A DNA stretch of 64,000 bases from Enterobacter sp. Bisph1 (GTDB lineage Bacteria; Pseudomonadota; Gammaproteobacteria; Enterobacterales; Enterobacteriaceae), in NCBI RefSeq assembly GCF_000814905.1, contig NZ_JXAG01000029.1, positions 1-64,000 of the forward strand, written 5' to 3'. The translations under genes were made by a program, and so were the position numbers. The notes beneath the pieces are model-generated. The model saw only the letters and a list, made by a program, of their open reading frames with translations. It searched no databases and was not told where the DNA came from. The first letter of the stretch is position 1; the number at the start of each line of letters is the position of its first letter. Shown one piece after another: positions 23,126 to 31,900 of the stretch.

Positions 23126-23455
23126 TTACTGTTTATACAACAGGGCGCGTCCGAACCAGCGGCCGGGGAAAATAGTGTCATCCATTGAAAGGATGACGTA
23201 ATAATCGGCCCTGGCTGCCGCAGCTTTGGCTTTGATCGCGTCTTCTACGTCCATGGGAGAACCTATTACCGTTACGCTAATAGCGCCAATTTTGCTGAGT
23301 GCCTGCGTTTGATCGCGGCGGATTTCCAGCGGATGGTCGCTAACTGGCGGTGCGGGCTGCGGCTTACCTTCCAGTCCTGCGCAGCTGCTTAATAGCACAG
23401 CAAACAGAACGTAAAGCAAACTGCGCAGGGTTTTCTCATTTCTCCTGATTGCCAT
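23126..23455 (-). CDS. bsmA: biofilm/stress lipoprotein BsmA
   Basis: A DUF1471 lipoprotein linked in E. coli to biofilm formation and peroxide or acid stress. It has 109 residues, the same as E. coli. The lipobox LLSSC ends at about residue 25, so the mature protein is anchored by its N-terminal cysteine; residue +2 is Ala, which favours the outer membrane. The conserved QPAPPVSDHPLEIRRDQTQ and KAAAARADYYVI segments identify it. It lies upstream of yjfN, as in E. coli. Confidence 0.92.
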   Translation of the reverse strand: MAIRRNEKTLRSLLYVLFAVLLSSCAGLEGKPQPAPPVSDHPLEIRRDQTQALSKIGAISVTVIGSPMDVEDAIKAKAAAARADYYVILSMDDTIFPGRWFGRALLYKQ

Positions 23456-23643
23456 AGTGTAGTTCCTGGTAAATGTGCATTTGGGGGGAATGTTCCCGAA
23501 TTGTTACCTTAAGCACTAATTTCGAATGAAAGTGTTTTGAAAGCGTAAGCTATCTCTCACCCTTGCCGAAGGCTAATACGAAATCTGACTTGCGCCAGCA
23601 GGTTGCCAGTGGCATACCAGCACTATAGATCAAGGAGCTCGTC

Positions 23644-24393
23644 ATGATTGAACTTCAAACTGAACATTTTGCTGGTATCGAAGCGCTGCATGCTTTCCCG
23701 GCGGGAAAAGGCGCAGAACCGCTGCCTTGTGTGGTCTTTTATCACGGTTTTGCCTCTTCTAAGCTGGTTTACAGTTATTTTGCCGTGGCGCTGGCACAGG
23801 CGGGTTTTCGCGTGGTGATGCCAGACGCGCCGGAGCACGGCGCGCGTTTTAGCGGCAATGTTGAACGCCGTTTGCACCAGTTCTGGCAAATATTGCGCGG
23901 TAATCTTGAAGAGTTCGCCGCGCTGCGCGATGCGTTACTGGCGCGCGAGTTGATTGATAAGCAGCGCCTGGCGGTTGGTGGCGCGTCAATGGGCGGCATG
24001 ACGGCGCTGGGGATAATGACCCGACACGCAGAAGTGCGCTGTGTCGCAAGCCTGATGGGTTCAGGTTATTTCACTTCTCTTGCCCCTAGGCTTTTCCCAC
24101 CGTTAACGGTCACTAACCCGCAACAACAGCGCGAATTCGACGCGATAATCGCCCCGCTGGCCGAATGGGAAGTCAGCACCCAGCTGGCGCGTGTCGCCGA
24201 TCGCCCGCTACTGCTGTGGCACGGTGAAGAGGATGATGTGGTGCCGGCGGCGGAGTCGTTGCGTTTACAGCAGGCATTGCAGGCACAGGGGCTGGATGCG
24301 CAATTGACCTGGCAGTGGGAAGCTGGCGTTAAGCATCGAATTACCCCGCAGGCCCTGAGCGCCACGACGGATTTTTTCAGCCGTTATCTTTAA
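23644..24393 (+). CDS. yjfP: alpha/beta hydrolase (esterase) YjfP
   Basis: A cytoplasmic carboxylesterase with an alpha/beta-hydrolase fold, 249 residues as in E. coli. The oxyanion-hole region is VVFYHGFASSK, the nucleophile elbow is GGASMGG (Ser near residue 117), the acid is likely in GEEDDVV and the histidine in KHRIT near the end. The natural substrate is unknown. In E. coli the ulaR and ula genes follow yjfP; here they are absent and yjfY follows directly. Confidence 0.93.
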   Translation: MIELQTEHFAGIEALHAFPAGKGAEPLPCVVFYHGFASSKLVYSYFAVALAQAGFRVVMPDAPEHGARFSGNVERRLHQFWQILRGNLEEFAALRDALLARELIDKQRLAVGGASMGGMTALGIMTRHAEVRCVASLMGSGYFTSLAPRLFPPLTVTNPQQQREFDAIIAPLAEWEVSTQLARVADRPLLLWHGEEDDVVPAAESLRLQQALQAQGLDAQLTWQWEAGVKHRITPQALSATTDFFSRYL

Positions 24394-24444
24394 GCCATTC
24401 GGCGAAGTTTTATCGCAACCGGCGCAAAAGGGATGCTGCGGTGC

Positions 24445-24465
24445 GCGGCCCCATAGCGGGGCCGC
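24445..24465. terminator. hairpin between convergent yjfP and yjfY
   Basis: GCGGCCCC and GGGGCCGC form a perfect 8-bp stem around ATAGC, between the two convergent stop codons. There is no T run, so its strength as a terminator is uncertain. Confidence 0.45.
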
Positions 24466-24475
24466 AATAATCTGG

Positions 24476-24745
24476 TCAGCGGTAGAGAAAGGCACTGGCG
24501 TGCAGATTGCCGTTGCTGCCCGGCTCATGAATAAGTTCTGCACGGTAATATTTGGCGCTGCGCGTATCGGCTTCTTTCTCAAGCGCCTGGTCTGCTTCCT
24601 GCGCGGTAGCGAAGTTATGATTGATATAGATAACGCCTAAGCTGTGAACATCGTCCATATTGCGGGCTTGTTGAGGCGTCATTTTAATGGCCGCAGCAGC
24701 ATTGGCGCAAAGCAGGGTGACGAGTAAAAGTGCGATGTATTTCAT
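24476..24745 (-). CDS. yjfY: DUF1471 periplasmic protein YjfY
   Basis: A third DUF1471 protein, 89 residues (E. coli 91). The signal peptide is about 1-19 (MKYIALLLVTLLCANAAAA). The mature part has the conserved QARNMDDVHSLGVIYINHNFAT and the C-terminal HASAFLYR. Its role is unknown; relatives respond to envelope stress. It is divergent from the rpsF operon. Confidence 0.9.
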   Translation of the reverse strand: MKYIALLLVTLLCANAAAAIKMTPQQARNMDDVHSLGVIYINHNFATAQEADQALEKEADTRSAKYYRAELIHEPGSNGNLHASAFLYR

Positions 24746-24962
24746 GATGTTGTGCTCCGTTACGACGTATTGTTGTTAATTTTCTTTCATCTCTCCTCCT
24801 TGGTTTTGAGGCGTATTAACAGTTTACGCGTTAGGCCGAAAAGGTATCGCGACCCTTTCTGATGCACTTATTCAAAAAAATTGCCGCAGGGCGGTGTGGT
24901 TAATTTTAATCCGCCTGAGCGACTTCTCTTTGCGCTTAGTGCGAATTATTTGTGCAATGACC

Positions 24963-24991
24963 TTGAGTTTATCGGGGTAGGCCAGTATTAT
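24963..24991 (+). promoter_or_regulatory. sigma-70 promoter of the rpsF operon
   Basis: TTGAGT (24963-24968) and TATTAT (24986-24991) are separated by exactly 17 bases. Transcription would begin near 24998, giving a leader of about 90 bases. Confidence 0.65.
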
Positions 24992-25006
24992 GGCGCGTCA
25001 ATTTTT

Positions 25007-25050
25007 CAGCCGACCTTTAACACGTTCCTTGCCTCCCCGGGATACGGCTG
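25007..25050 (+). promoter_or_regulatory. S6:S18-binding leader of rpsF mRNA
   Basis: CAGCCG (25007-25012) pairs with CGGCTG (25045-25050), enclosing a CG-rich inner part. Enterobacterial rpsF leaders carry an RNA element that imitates the S6:S18 site of 16S rRNA and lets the S6:S18 complex repress its own operon. Place and outer stem fit; the inner structure was not folded computationally. Confidence 0.55.
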
Positions 25051-25072
25051 ACCCAGACAGGAGGCTGAATAA

Positions 25073-25486
<414 letters not shown>

Positions 25487-25492
25487 TTACTG

Positions 25493-26039
<547 letters not shown>

Positions 26040-26068
26040 TCGGTCACGGTCCATTAATACGACTTTGA

Positions 26069-26530
<462 letters not shown>

Positions 26531-26595
26531 TTTTTACTCGTGACGATGCTCTGAAGTTGTTCAGGCTTTTGTCTGCACGATAACAGGGAACGAAG

Positions 26596-26618
26596 CGCCG
26601 GCCTTGTGCCGGCGTTTT
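26596..26618 (+). terminator. terminator after rplI
   Basis: CGCCGGC (26596-26602) and GCCGGCG (26608-26614) form a 7-bp stem, followed by TTTT. Confidence 0.85.
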
Positions 26619-26722
26619 GCTTTTCTGCCCACTAAAAAGAGTGGTTTACCTGCGCAGGGTGGCTATTTGTCCCGCATCCTCAGATAATAAAGTGAAACGC
26701 TATTTTATCTTTGAGATTTGCT

Positions 26723-27652
26723 ATGGAATCCGCTCTGCCTGCGCCGCTGTTTGCCCGTCGTCATGTGGCTTATGCCTGCGCCACGCTCTGCTGTCTGCTT
26801 TGGGGTAGCTCCTATCCGGCTATCAAAAACGGTTACGAACTCTTTCATATCGCCACCGATGATATCCCGTCGAAAGTGGTATTCGCGGGCTACCGTTTCC
26901 TCTTCGCTGGCGTGTTATTGCTACTGTTCGCGCTAGTGCAGCGCAAACCCATCGGCCGACTAACCCGCCTACAGTTTGGTCAGTTAACGCTGCTCGGTTT
27001 AACGCAAACCACCCTGCAATATACCTTTTTCTATATTGGCCTTGCCTGGACCACCGGCGTGAATGGCTCGATCATGAATGCGACCGGCACCTTTTTTAGC
27101 GTGCTGCTGGCGCACTTTATCTATCAAAACGACAAGCTCAGTTATAACAAAATCCTCGGCTGTGGTTTAGGGTTTGCCGGCGTGATGCTGGTTAACTTCC
27201 ATAGCGGGTTGCGCGATTTTACCTTTGTCTGGCAGGGCGACGGCTTTATTGTGCTGGCAGCCTTTATCCTCTCTGCCGCTACGCTGTATGGCAAACGCAT
27301 CTCGCAAACGGTGGATCCGACGGTAATGACCGGTTGGCAGCTCGCGATTGGCGGCCTGGCGCTGCTGGCGGGCGGCTATCGGTCAGGTGGCTCTCTGCAG
27401 GTGTACAGCGTAAGCGCGGTGCTGCTGCTGGCTTATCTGACGCTGCTGTCGTCGGTCGCCTTCGCGCTGTGGAGCATGCTGTTAAAAGTAAACCGCGTCA
27501 GCATGATAGCGCCCTTCAATTTCGTTATCCCGGTCGCCGGTACGGTGCTTTCAGCTATTTTCTTGGGGGAAGAGATTCTCGATATCAAATACGCGGTTGC
27601 GCTGATATTGGTATGTTCGGGGATTTGGTGGGTCAACAAGCGAGCCGGGTAA
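26723..27652 (+). CDS. EamA-family (DMT) transporter
   Basis: A ten-helix drug/metabolite exporter of the EamA type, 309 residues, with two repeated five-helix halves. The first begins LCCLLWGSSYPAIKNG and the second includes TLLSSVAFALWSMLLKVNRVSMIAPFNFVIPVAGTVLSAIFLGE, a typical second-repeat signature. The substrate is unknown. The ATG at 26723 is chosen over a TTG four codons upstream. The E. coli map has other genes between rplI and ytfB, so this is accessory. Its stop codon lies in a 22-base palindrome. Confidence 0.82.
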   Translation: MESALPAPLFARRHVAYACATLCCLLWGSSYPAIKNGYELFHIATDDIPSKVVFAGYRFLFAGVLLLLFALVQRKPIGRLTRLQFGQLTLLGLTQTTLQYTFFYIGLAWTTGVNGSIMNATGTFFSVLLAHFIYQNDKLSYNKILGCGLGFAGVMLVNFHSGLRDFTFVWQGDGFIVLAAFILSAATLYGKRISQTVDPTVMTGWQLAIGGLALLAGGYRSGGSLQVYSVSAVLLLAYLTLLSSVAFALWSMLLKVNRVSMIAPFNFVIPVAGTVLSAIFLGEEILDIKYAVALILVCSGIWWVNKRAG

Positions 27653-27665
27653 ACCTTTACCCGGC
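27644..27665. terminator. palindrome over the DMT stop codon
   Basis: GCCGGGTAAA and TTTACCCGGC form a perfect 10-bp stem around CC, and the stop codon TAA (27650-27652) is within the first arm. It lies between convergent genes and may end transcription or protect the 3' end, but no T run follows. Confidence 0.5.
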
Positions 27666-27673
27666 CTGGGGCA

Positions 27674-28309
27674 TTAGCGTGCGCGGATAAAGTTGCCGTC
27701 CGGCTGGCGGGTAAACAGCACCGGTTGGCCGCCGGTTTCAATGGTCAGCCCGGTGACCACGCCGCTCGCGTTCTGGCGAATCTTCACCATCTGGCCGCTT
27801 TTTAACGTACTTAAGGGCTTACCGTCACCTTCCACTTTTGCCATGGCATAAACATCCGTTGGCGGCAGATTGTGATCGCGAAACAGCTGCGCCAGGGTTT
27901 TCCCCTCTTCAACTCGGTAAGTACGCCACTGCTGCTCAATACCGCTGGAGGCGGGCAGGGTATTCTGCGCCACCGGCTGGCGCTGTTGCTGCACCGGCTC
28001 CGCTTCGGGCTGCTGCTGCTGGATAGACTCTTCTGCGCTTGGCACGCTTGCCTCCTGCTCGCTGACCACCGGCGGCGGCGGTGCATCCGCACTGTTCGGC
28101 AGATTAAGCTGCGCTTCACGCGCGCCGGAAGGCGTTGTGCTGCGGCTGTTATCATCGGTGGACGGTAACAGAATACCGATAACCACCAGCAGCGCAGCAA
28201 GGATCAGGCCGCGACGGTGCATTAGCGGGAGCGGATCCATCAGGCGAAAATGGTCCGGGGCATGCCAGATTTTCACCAGGGTAGGTTTCAGTTCAAATCG
28301 CCCGGGCAT
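27674..28309 (-). CDS. ytfB: OapA-family cell-division protein YtfB
   Basis: An inner-membrane protein with a periplasmic C-terminal OapA/LysM-like domain, linked in E. coli to cell division and glycan binding. It has 211 residues (E. coli 212). A basic N-terminus, one membrane segment (about 32-49, GLILAALLVVIGILLPS), a long Q/P/E-rich linker (about 60-130), and the conserved WRTYRVEEGKTLAQLFRDHNLPPTDVYAMA domain are visible. The start MPGRFELKPTL has a strong AGGAGG ribosome site, so the 60 open codons upstream are rejected. Confidence 0.93.
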   Translation of the reverse strand: MPGRFELKPTLVKIWHAPDHFRLMDPLPLMHRRGLILAALLVVIGILLPSTDDNSRSTTPSGAREAQLNLPNSADAPPPPVVSEQEASVPSAEESIQQQQPEAEPVQQQRQPVAQNTLPASSGIEQQWRTYRVEEGKTLAQLFRDHNLPPTDVYAMAKVEGDGKPLSTLKSGQMVKIRQNASGVVTGLTIETGGQPVLFTRQPDGNFIRAR

Positions 28310-28570
28310 GGCTTTCCTCCTGCTCCGCGTCATGTAATGTCCTGTCTCGTAGTATATACACTTTAGCCCGCAAAGGCGGTGGGCATCGTTTTTAACTGCC
28401 TGAAAGGCGGTAAAAAGCGTCGTTTTGTGAACATAATTGGGGCTGCATCTTACTTTCAATATTCTTTCCCTTTCCCTGCGATTTGTCATCTTTCCTGCGA
28501 CAAAGTTTTACCCGCTGCAGCGCGGCTGTTATGCTGCGCGCTACCTTAAAAAGCGATGAAAGGAAAACCC

Positions 28571-29191
28571 ATGACAACCCCAACTTTTGACACGATCGAA
28601 GCGCAAGCCAGCTACGGCATTGGTTTGCAGGTAGGACAACAGCTGAGTGAATCCGGGTTAGAGGGGCTGTTACCGGAAGCGCTGGTTGCTGGTATTGCCG
28701 ATGCGCTGGAAGGCAAACAACCTGCTGTGCCGGTAGACGTGGTACATCGCGCGCTGCGTGAAATTCATGAGCGTGCCGACGCGGTGCGTCGCACCCGTTT
28801 TGAAGGTATGGCGGCCGAAGGCGTTAAATACCTGGAAGAGAACCGCGAGCGCGAAGGCGTGAACAGCACCGAATCCGGCCTGCAGTTCCGCGTACTCACC
28901 CAGGGTGAAGGTGCAATTCCGGCGCGTACCGACCGCGTACGCGTACATTATACCGGTAAGCTTATCGACGGCAGCGTGTTCGACAGCTCCGTTGCCCGCG
29001 GTGAGCCGGCTGAATTTCCGGTTAACGGCGTTATTGCTGGCTGGATCGAAGCCCTGACGCTGATGCCGGTTGGCTCGAAATGGGAACTGACCATTCCGCA
29101 TAACCTCGCATACGGCGAGCGCGGCGCTGGTGCCTCTATCCCGCCGTTCAGCACGCTGGTATTTGAAGTGGAACTGCTCGAAATCCTCTGA
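28571..29191 (+). CDS. fklB: FKBP-type peptidyl-prolyl isomerase FklB (FKBP22)
   Basis: A dimeric prolyl isomerase and chaperone, 206 residues as in E. coli. The N-terminal helical dimerisation domain (about 1-100) contains [17 protein letters not shown], and the C-terminal FKBP domain contains [18 protein letters not shown] and [27 protein letters not shown]. There is no signal peptide. The ATG at 28571, preceded by AAAGGAAAA, matches the family start. Confidence 0.96.
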   Translation: MTTPTFDTIEAQASYGIGLQVGQQLSESGLEGLLPEALVAGIADALEGKQPAVPVDVVHRALREIHERADAVRRTRFEGMAAEGVKYLEENREREGVNSTESGLQFRVLTQGEGAIPARTDRVRVHYTGKLIDGSVFDSSVARGEPAEFPVNGVIAGWIEALTLMPVGSKWELTIPHNLAYGERGAGASIPPFSTLVFEVELLEIL

Positions 29192-29208
29192 TTTACCACG
29201 TGAATGCC

Positions 29209-29239
29209 TCTTCCCGTTCGGGGAGGGGCAGCCCCTCAC
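29209..29239. repeat. CTCTTCCC/GGGGAGGGG hairpin repeat
   Basis: The sequence CCTCTTCCCGTTCGGGGAGG after fklB is an imperfect hairpin of the CTCTCC-GGAGAG kind. Related hairpins lie at 52719 (ytfQ/ytfR) and 62423 (after mpl), so this is probably a dispersed intergenic element that can act as a 3' end. Confidence 0.45.
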
Positions 29240-29466
29240 TGCGCTGATCCTTTGTTAATCAAACCAATGTCGACAGATTATCTTGCAAATGGCGCAAGCA
29301 GGTGTATTTTTGTGACCTGTTTCGCGTTAGCTCAGTGATATGACACTCACTTTAAACAAATATTTAACATTGTTTTTAATTCCTGGTATTCATCCCGCCG
29401 ATTCTTACCTACTATCTTTGCGTCCGTCCAGGACGGAACCAGCATATATAAAAGGCCAGTAGAGCC

Positions 29467-29480
29467 CAACAACACAGACA
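29467..29480 (+). promoter_or_regulatory. GcvB-type sRNA site in cycA leader
   Basis: CAACAACACAGACA lies just before the cycA ribosome site. It is complementary to the GU-rich R1 region of the small RNA GcvB, which is known to repress cycA in E. coli. The gcvB gene is not in this window, so this is inferred from the target side only. Confidence 0.6.
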
Positions 29481-29490
29481 GGAATACATC

Positions 29491-30903
29491 ATGGTAGATC
29501 AGGTTAAGGTTGCGGCCGACGAACAGGTTTCGACCGAACAGTCGCTCCAGCGAAATCTCACAAACCGGCATATTCAGCTTATTGCGATTGGCGGCGCCAT
29601 CGGCACCGGGCTGTTTATGGGCTCCGGGAAAACCATTAGCCTCGCCGGGCCGTCAATCATATTTGTCTATATGATCATCGGTTTTATGCTGTTTTTCGTC
29701 ATGCGCGCCATGGGCGAATTACTGCTATCGAATCTCGAATATAAATCCTTTAGTGACTTCGCCGCCGACCTGTTAGGCCCGTGGGCGGGGTACTTTACCG
29801 GCTGGACATACTGGTTTTGCTGGGTCGTCACCGGCATGGCGGATGTTGTCGCCATCACCGCCTATGCGCAGTTCTGGTATCCAGGCCTTGCAGACTGGGT
29901 GGCCGCGCTGGCGGTCGTTCTACTGCTGTTAAGCCTTAATCTGGCGACGGTGAAGATGTTCGGCGAGATGGAGTTCTGGTTCGCGATGATCAAAATCGTC
30001 GCCATTGTCGCGCTGATTATCGTGGGCGTGGCGATGGTACTGATGCACTTTAAATCGCCGACCGGCGTTGAAGCCTCCTTTGAACACCTATGGAATGACG
30101 GCGGCTGGTTCCCGAAAGGGATCAGCGGGTTCTTCGCCGGCTTCCAGATTGCGGTGTTTGCCTTTGTCGGTATTGAACTGGTGGGCACCACCGCTGCCGA
30201 GACCAAAGATCCGGAGAAATCCCTGCCGCGCGCCATCAACTCCATTCCGGTGCGTATCATTATGTTCTACGTCTTCGCGCTGATTGTGATTATGTCGGTG
30301 ACGCCGTGGAGCTCAGTGGTGCCGGATAAAAGCCCGTTTGTGGAACTCTTCGTGCTGGTGGGTATTCCGGCGGCGGCGAGCATCATCAACTTTGTGGTGC
30401 TGACTTCCGCGGCCTCTTCCGCCAACAGCGGCGTCTTCTCCACCAGCCGCATGCTGTTCGGACTGGCGCAGGATGGCGTTGCGCCGAAAGCCTTCGCCAA
30501 ACTCTCTAAACGCGCGGTACCGGCGAAAGGGCTGACCTTCTCCTGTATCTGCCTGTTGGGCGGCGTGGTGATGCTGTATGTCAATCCGAGCGCGATTGCC
30601 GCCTTCACCATGATCACCACCGTTTCGGCGATCCTGTTTATGTTCGTCTGGACGATTATTCTCTGTTCGTACCTGGTGTACCGTAAGCAGCGCCCGCAGC
30701 TGCACGAGAAATCAAGCTACAAAATGCCGCTGGGTAAAGTGATGTGCTGGGTGTGCATGGCGTTCTTCGTCTTTGTACTGGTGCTGCTGACGCTGGAAGC
30801 GGATACCCGCCAGGCGCTGCTGGTCACGCCTTTGTGGTTTATCATCCTCGGCGCAGGCTGGCTCTACGCGGGTAAAAAGCGTATGGCTAACCGCCAGCCA
30901 TAA
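29491..30903 (+). CDS. cycA: D-serine/D-alanine/glycine:H+ symporter CycA
   Basis: An APC-superfamily amino-acid transporter with 12 predicted membrane helices, 470 residues as in E. coli. The helix-1 motif GGAIGTGLFMGSG and the long conserved AAETKDPEKSLPRAINSIPVRI segment are present. It takes up glycine, D-alanine, D-serine and the antibiotic D-cycloserine. It is expressed alone, between fklB and a hairpin terminator. Confidence 0.97.
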   Translation: MVDQVKVAADEQVSTEQSLQRNLTNRHIQLIAIGGAIGTGLFMGSGKTISLAGPSIIFVYMIIGFMLFFVMRAMGELLLSNLEYKSFSDFAADLLGPWAGYFTGWTYWFCWVVTGMADVVAITAYAQFWYPGLADWVAALAVVLLLLSLNLATVKMFGEMEFWFAMIKIVAIVALIIVGVAMVLMHFKSPTGVEASFEHLWNDGGWFPKGISGFFAGFQIAVFAFVGIELVGTTAAETKDPEKSLPRAINSIPVRIIMFYVFALIVIMSVTPWSSVVPDKSPFVELFVLVGIPAAASIINFVVLTSAASSANSGVFSTSRMLFGLAQDGVAPKAFAKLSKRAVPAKGLTFSCICLLGGVVMLYVNPSAIAAFTMITTVSAILFMFVWTIILCSYLVYRKQRPQLHEKSSYKMPLGKVMCWVCMAFFVFVLVLLTLEADTRQALLVTPLWFIILGAGWLYAGKKRMANRQP

Positions 30904-30906
30904 AAA

Positions 30907-30926
30907 AGAGCCGCGCGAGCGGCTCT
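30907..30926. terminator. bidirectional terminator between cycA and ytfE
   Basis: AGAGCCGC and GCGGCTCT form a perfect 8-bp stem with a GCGA loop. Six A precede it on the forward strand, giving a T run on the reverse strand, so it is strongest for ytfE. A second small hairpin (GGCGC/GCGCC near 30945-30960) lies closer to the ytfE stop. Confidence 0.75.
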
Positions 30927-30964
30927 AAACTTCCATGATACAGGGCGCTCTCGGGCGCCTTTAT

Positions 30965-31627
30965 TTATTCGCCTGCGAGGGCACGCGGGAACAGATTGTT
31001 ATTCTCGAGGCTGATGTGTTCCATCAGATCGTCAATCAACGTATTGATACCGTTATACATCGCTTTCCAGGTGGTACAGGCTTCCGCCGGCGGCGTCACA
31101 TTATTGGTAATGTGTTTGATCACTTCCAGCAGTTCACCCGCTTCATCATGCTCGCTTTCCATCACGCTTATCGGCCCCATCGCCTGGGAGCCCATGCCCT
31201 GCTTGATCATCGGAAACAGGATCTGTTCCTCTTTCATCATGTGGCTGGAGAGTTCCTGATGCAGCATGGTCAGGTATTTGGTTAAACCGCGCGGTACATT
31301 CGGTTTGTCTGCATGCACACGTTCAACTTTGGTAGCCTGCAGGATCAACTCCGGCAGCTGTTCACGGTGGCGATCGTGGTAACGCACAACGATATGGTCA
31401 ATGATTTCCGCGAGCGGCGCGATGCGCCAGTCTTTCTCAATCGGCTGTGCGGCAAGGGCGGCAAGCTCAGCTTCAATAGCATCAATATCCAGTTCTTTAC
31501 GCTCGGCAGAACGGCCCAGCGTTTGCTTACCGCCGCAGCAGTAATCCATATCATATTTACGGAACAGTGCGGAGGCGCGGGGGATAGAGAGCGCCAGCTC
31601 GCCCAGGGGTTGATCGCGGAAAGCCAT
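30965..31627 (-). CDS. ytfE: di-iron repair protein YtfE (Ric)
   Basis: It restores iron-sulfur clusters damaged by nitric oxide or peroxide. It has 220 residues as in E. coli. The N-terminal ScdA_N domain contains [11 protein letters not shown]. The C-terminal hemerythrin-like domain binds two irons through histidines seen in [35 protein letters not shown] and [12 protein letters not shown]. An NsrR operator lies 26 bases upstream of the start, so nitric oxide should induce it through the nsrR gene at 13.5 kb. Confidence 0.97.
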   Translation of the reverse strand: MAFRDQPLGELALSIPRASALFRKYDMDYCCGGKQTLGRSAERKELDIDAIEAELAALAAQPIEKDWRIAPLAEIIDHIVVRYHDRHREQLPELILQATKVERVHADKPNVPRGLTKYLTMLHQELSSHMMKEEQILFPMIKQGMGSQAMGPISVMESEHDEAGELLEVIKHITNNVTPPAEACTTWKAMYNGINTLIDDLMEHISLENNNLFPRALAGE

Positions 31628-31652
31628 AGCAGTTACCTCAAGTGGAATTTAT

Positions 31653-31675
31653 AAGATGTATATTAAATGCATCTT
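31653..31675. promoter_or_regulatory. NsrR operator of ytfE
   Basis: The 11-1-11 inverted repeat AAGATGTATAT-T-AAATGCATCTT agrees closely with the NsrR consensus (AAGATGCATTT arms). It lies just upstream of ytfE, the best-known NsrR target. Confidence 0.85.
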
Positions 31676-31832
31676 TAAGCCGAAGATATACCCCTTTTTA
31701 GGCATTCATGGGTGCCTTATTCCTTTCCTGTGGTAAAAACCGTGATATTCGTCACAAATATTATTAAATCTTTAAGCCGTTGAAAGGCGTTGTCTTTATT
31801 GGAAATTTTTCCGTTTTGCGCCGTCGGTGGAT

Positions 31833-31859
31833 TAAACATCACCAGCTGGCTGCCGATAC
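31833..31859 (+). promoter_or_regulatory. sigma-28 (FliA) promoter of the Tsr-like receptor gene
   Basis: TAAA (31833-31836), exactly 15 bases, then GCCGATAC (31852-31859) matches the FliA consensus TAAA-N15-GCCGATAA with one mismatch. It lies 41 bases before the chemoreceptor ATG. Confidence 0.8.
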
Positions 31860-31900
31860 CCAGTCTTTAGACAATATCCTGCACGTTATAAAGGCCCATA

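Noticed and set aside
30267-30705. Long reverse frames opposite cycA
   Set aside because: They mirror codon bias of the forward gene and their translations resemble no known protein family; cycA is certain.
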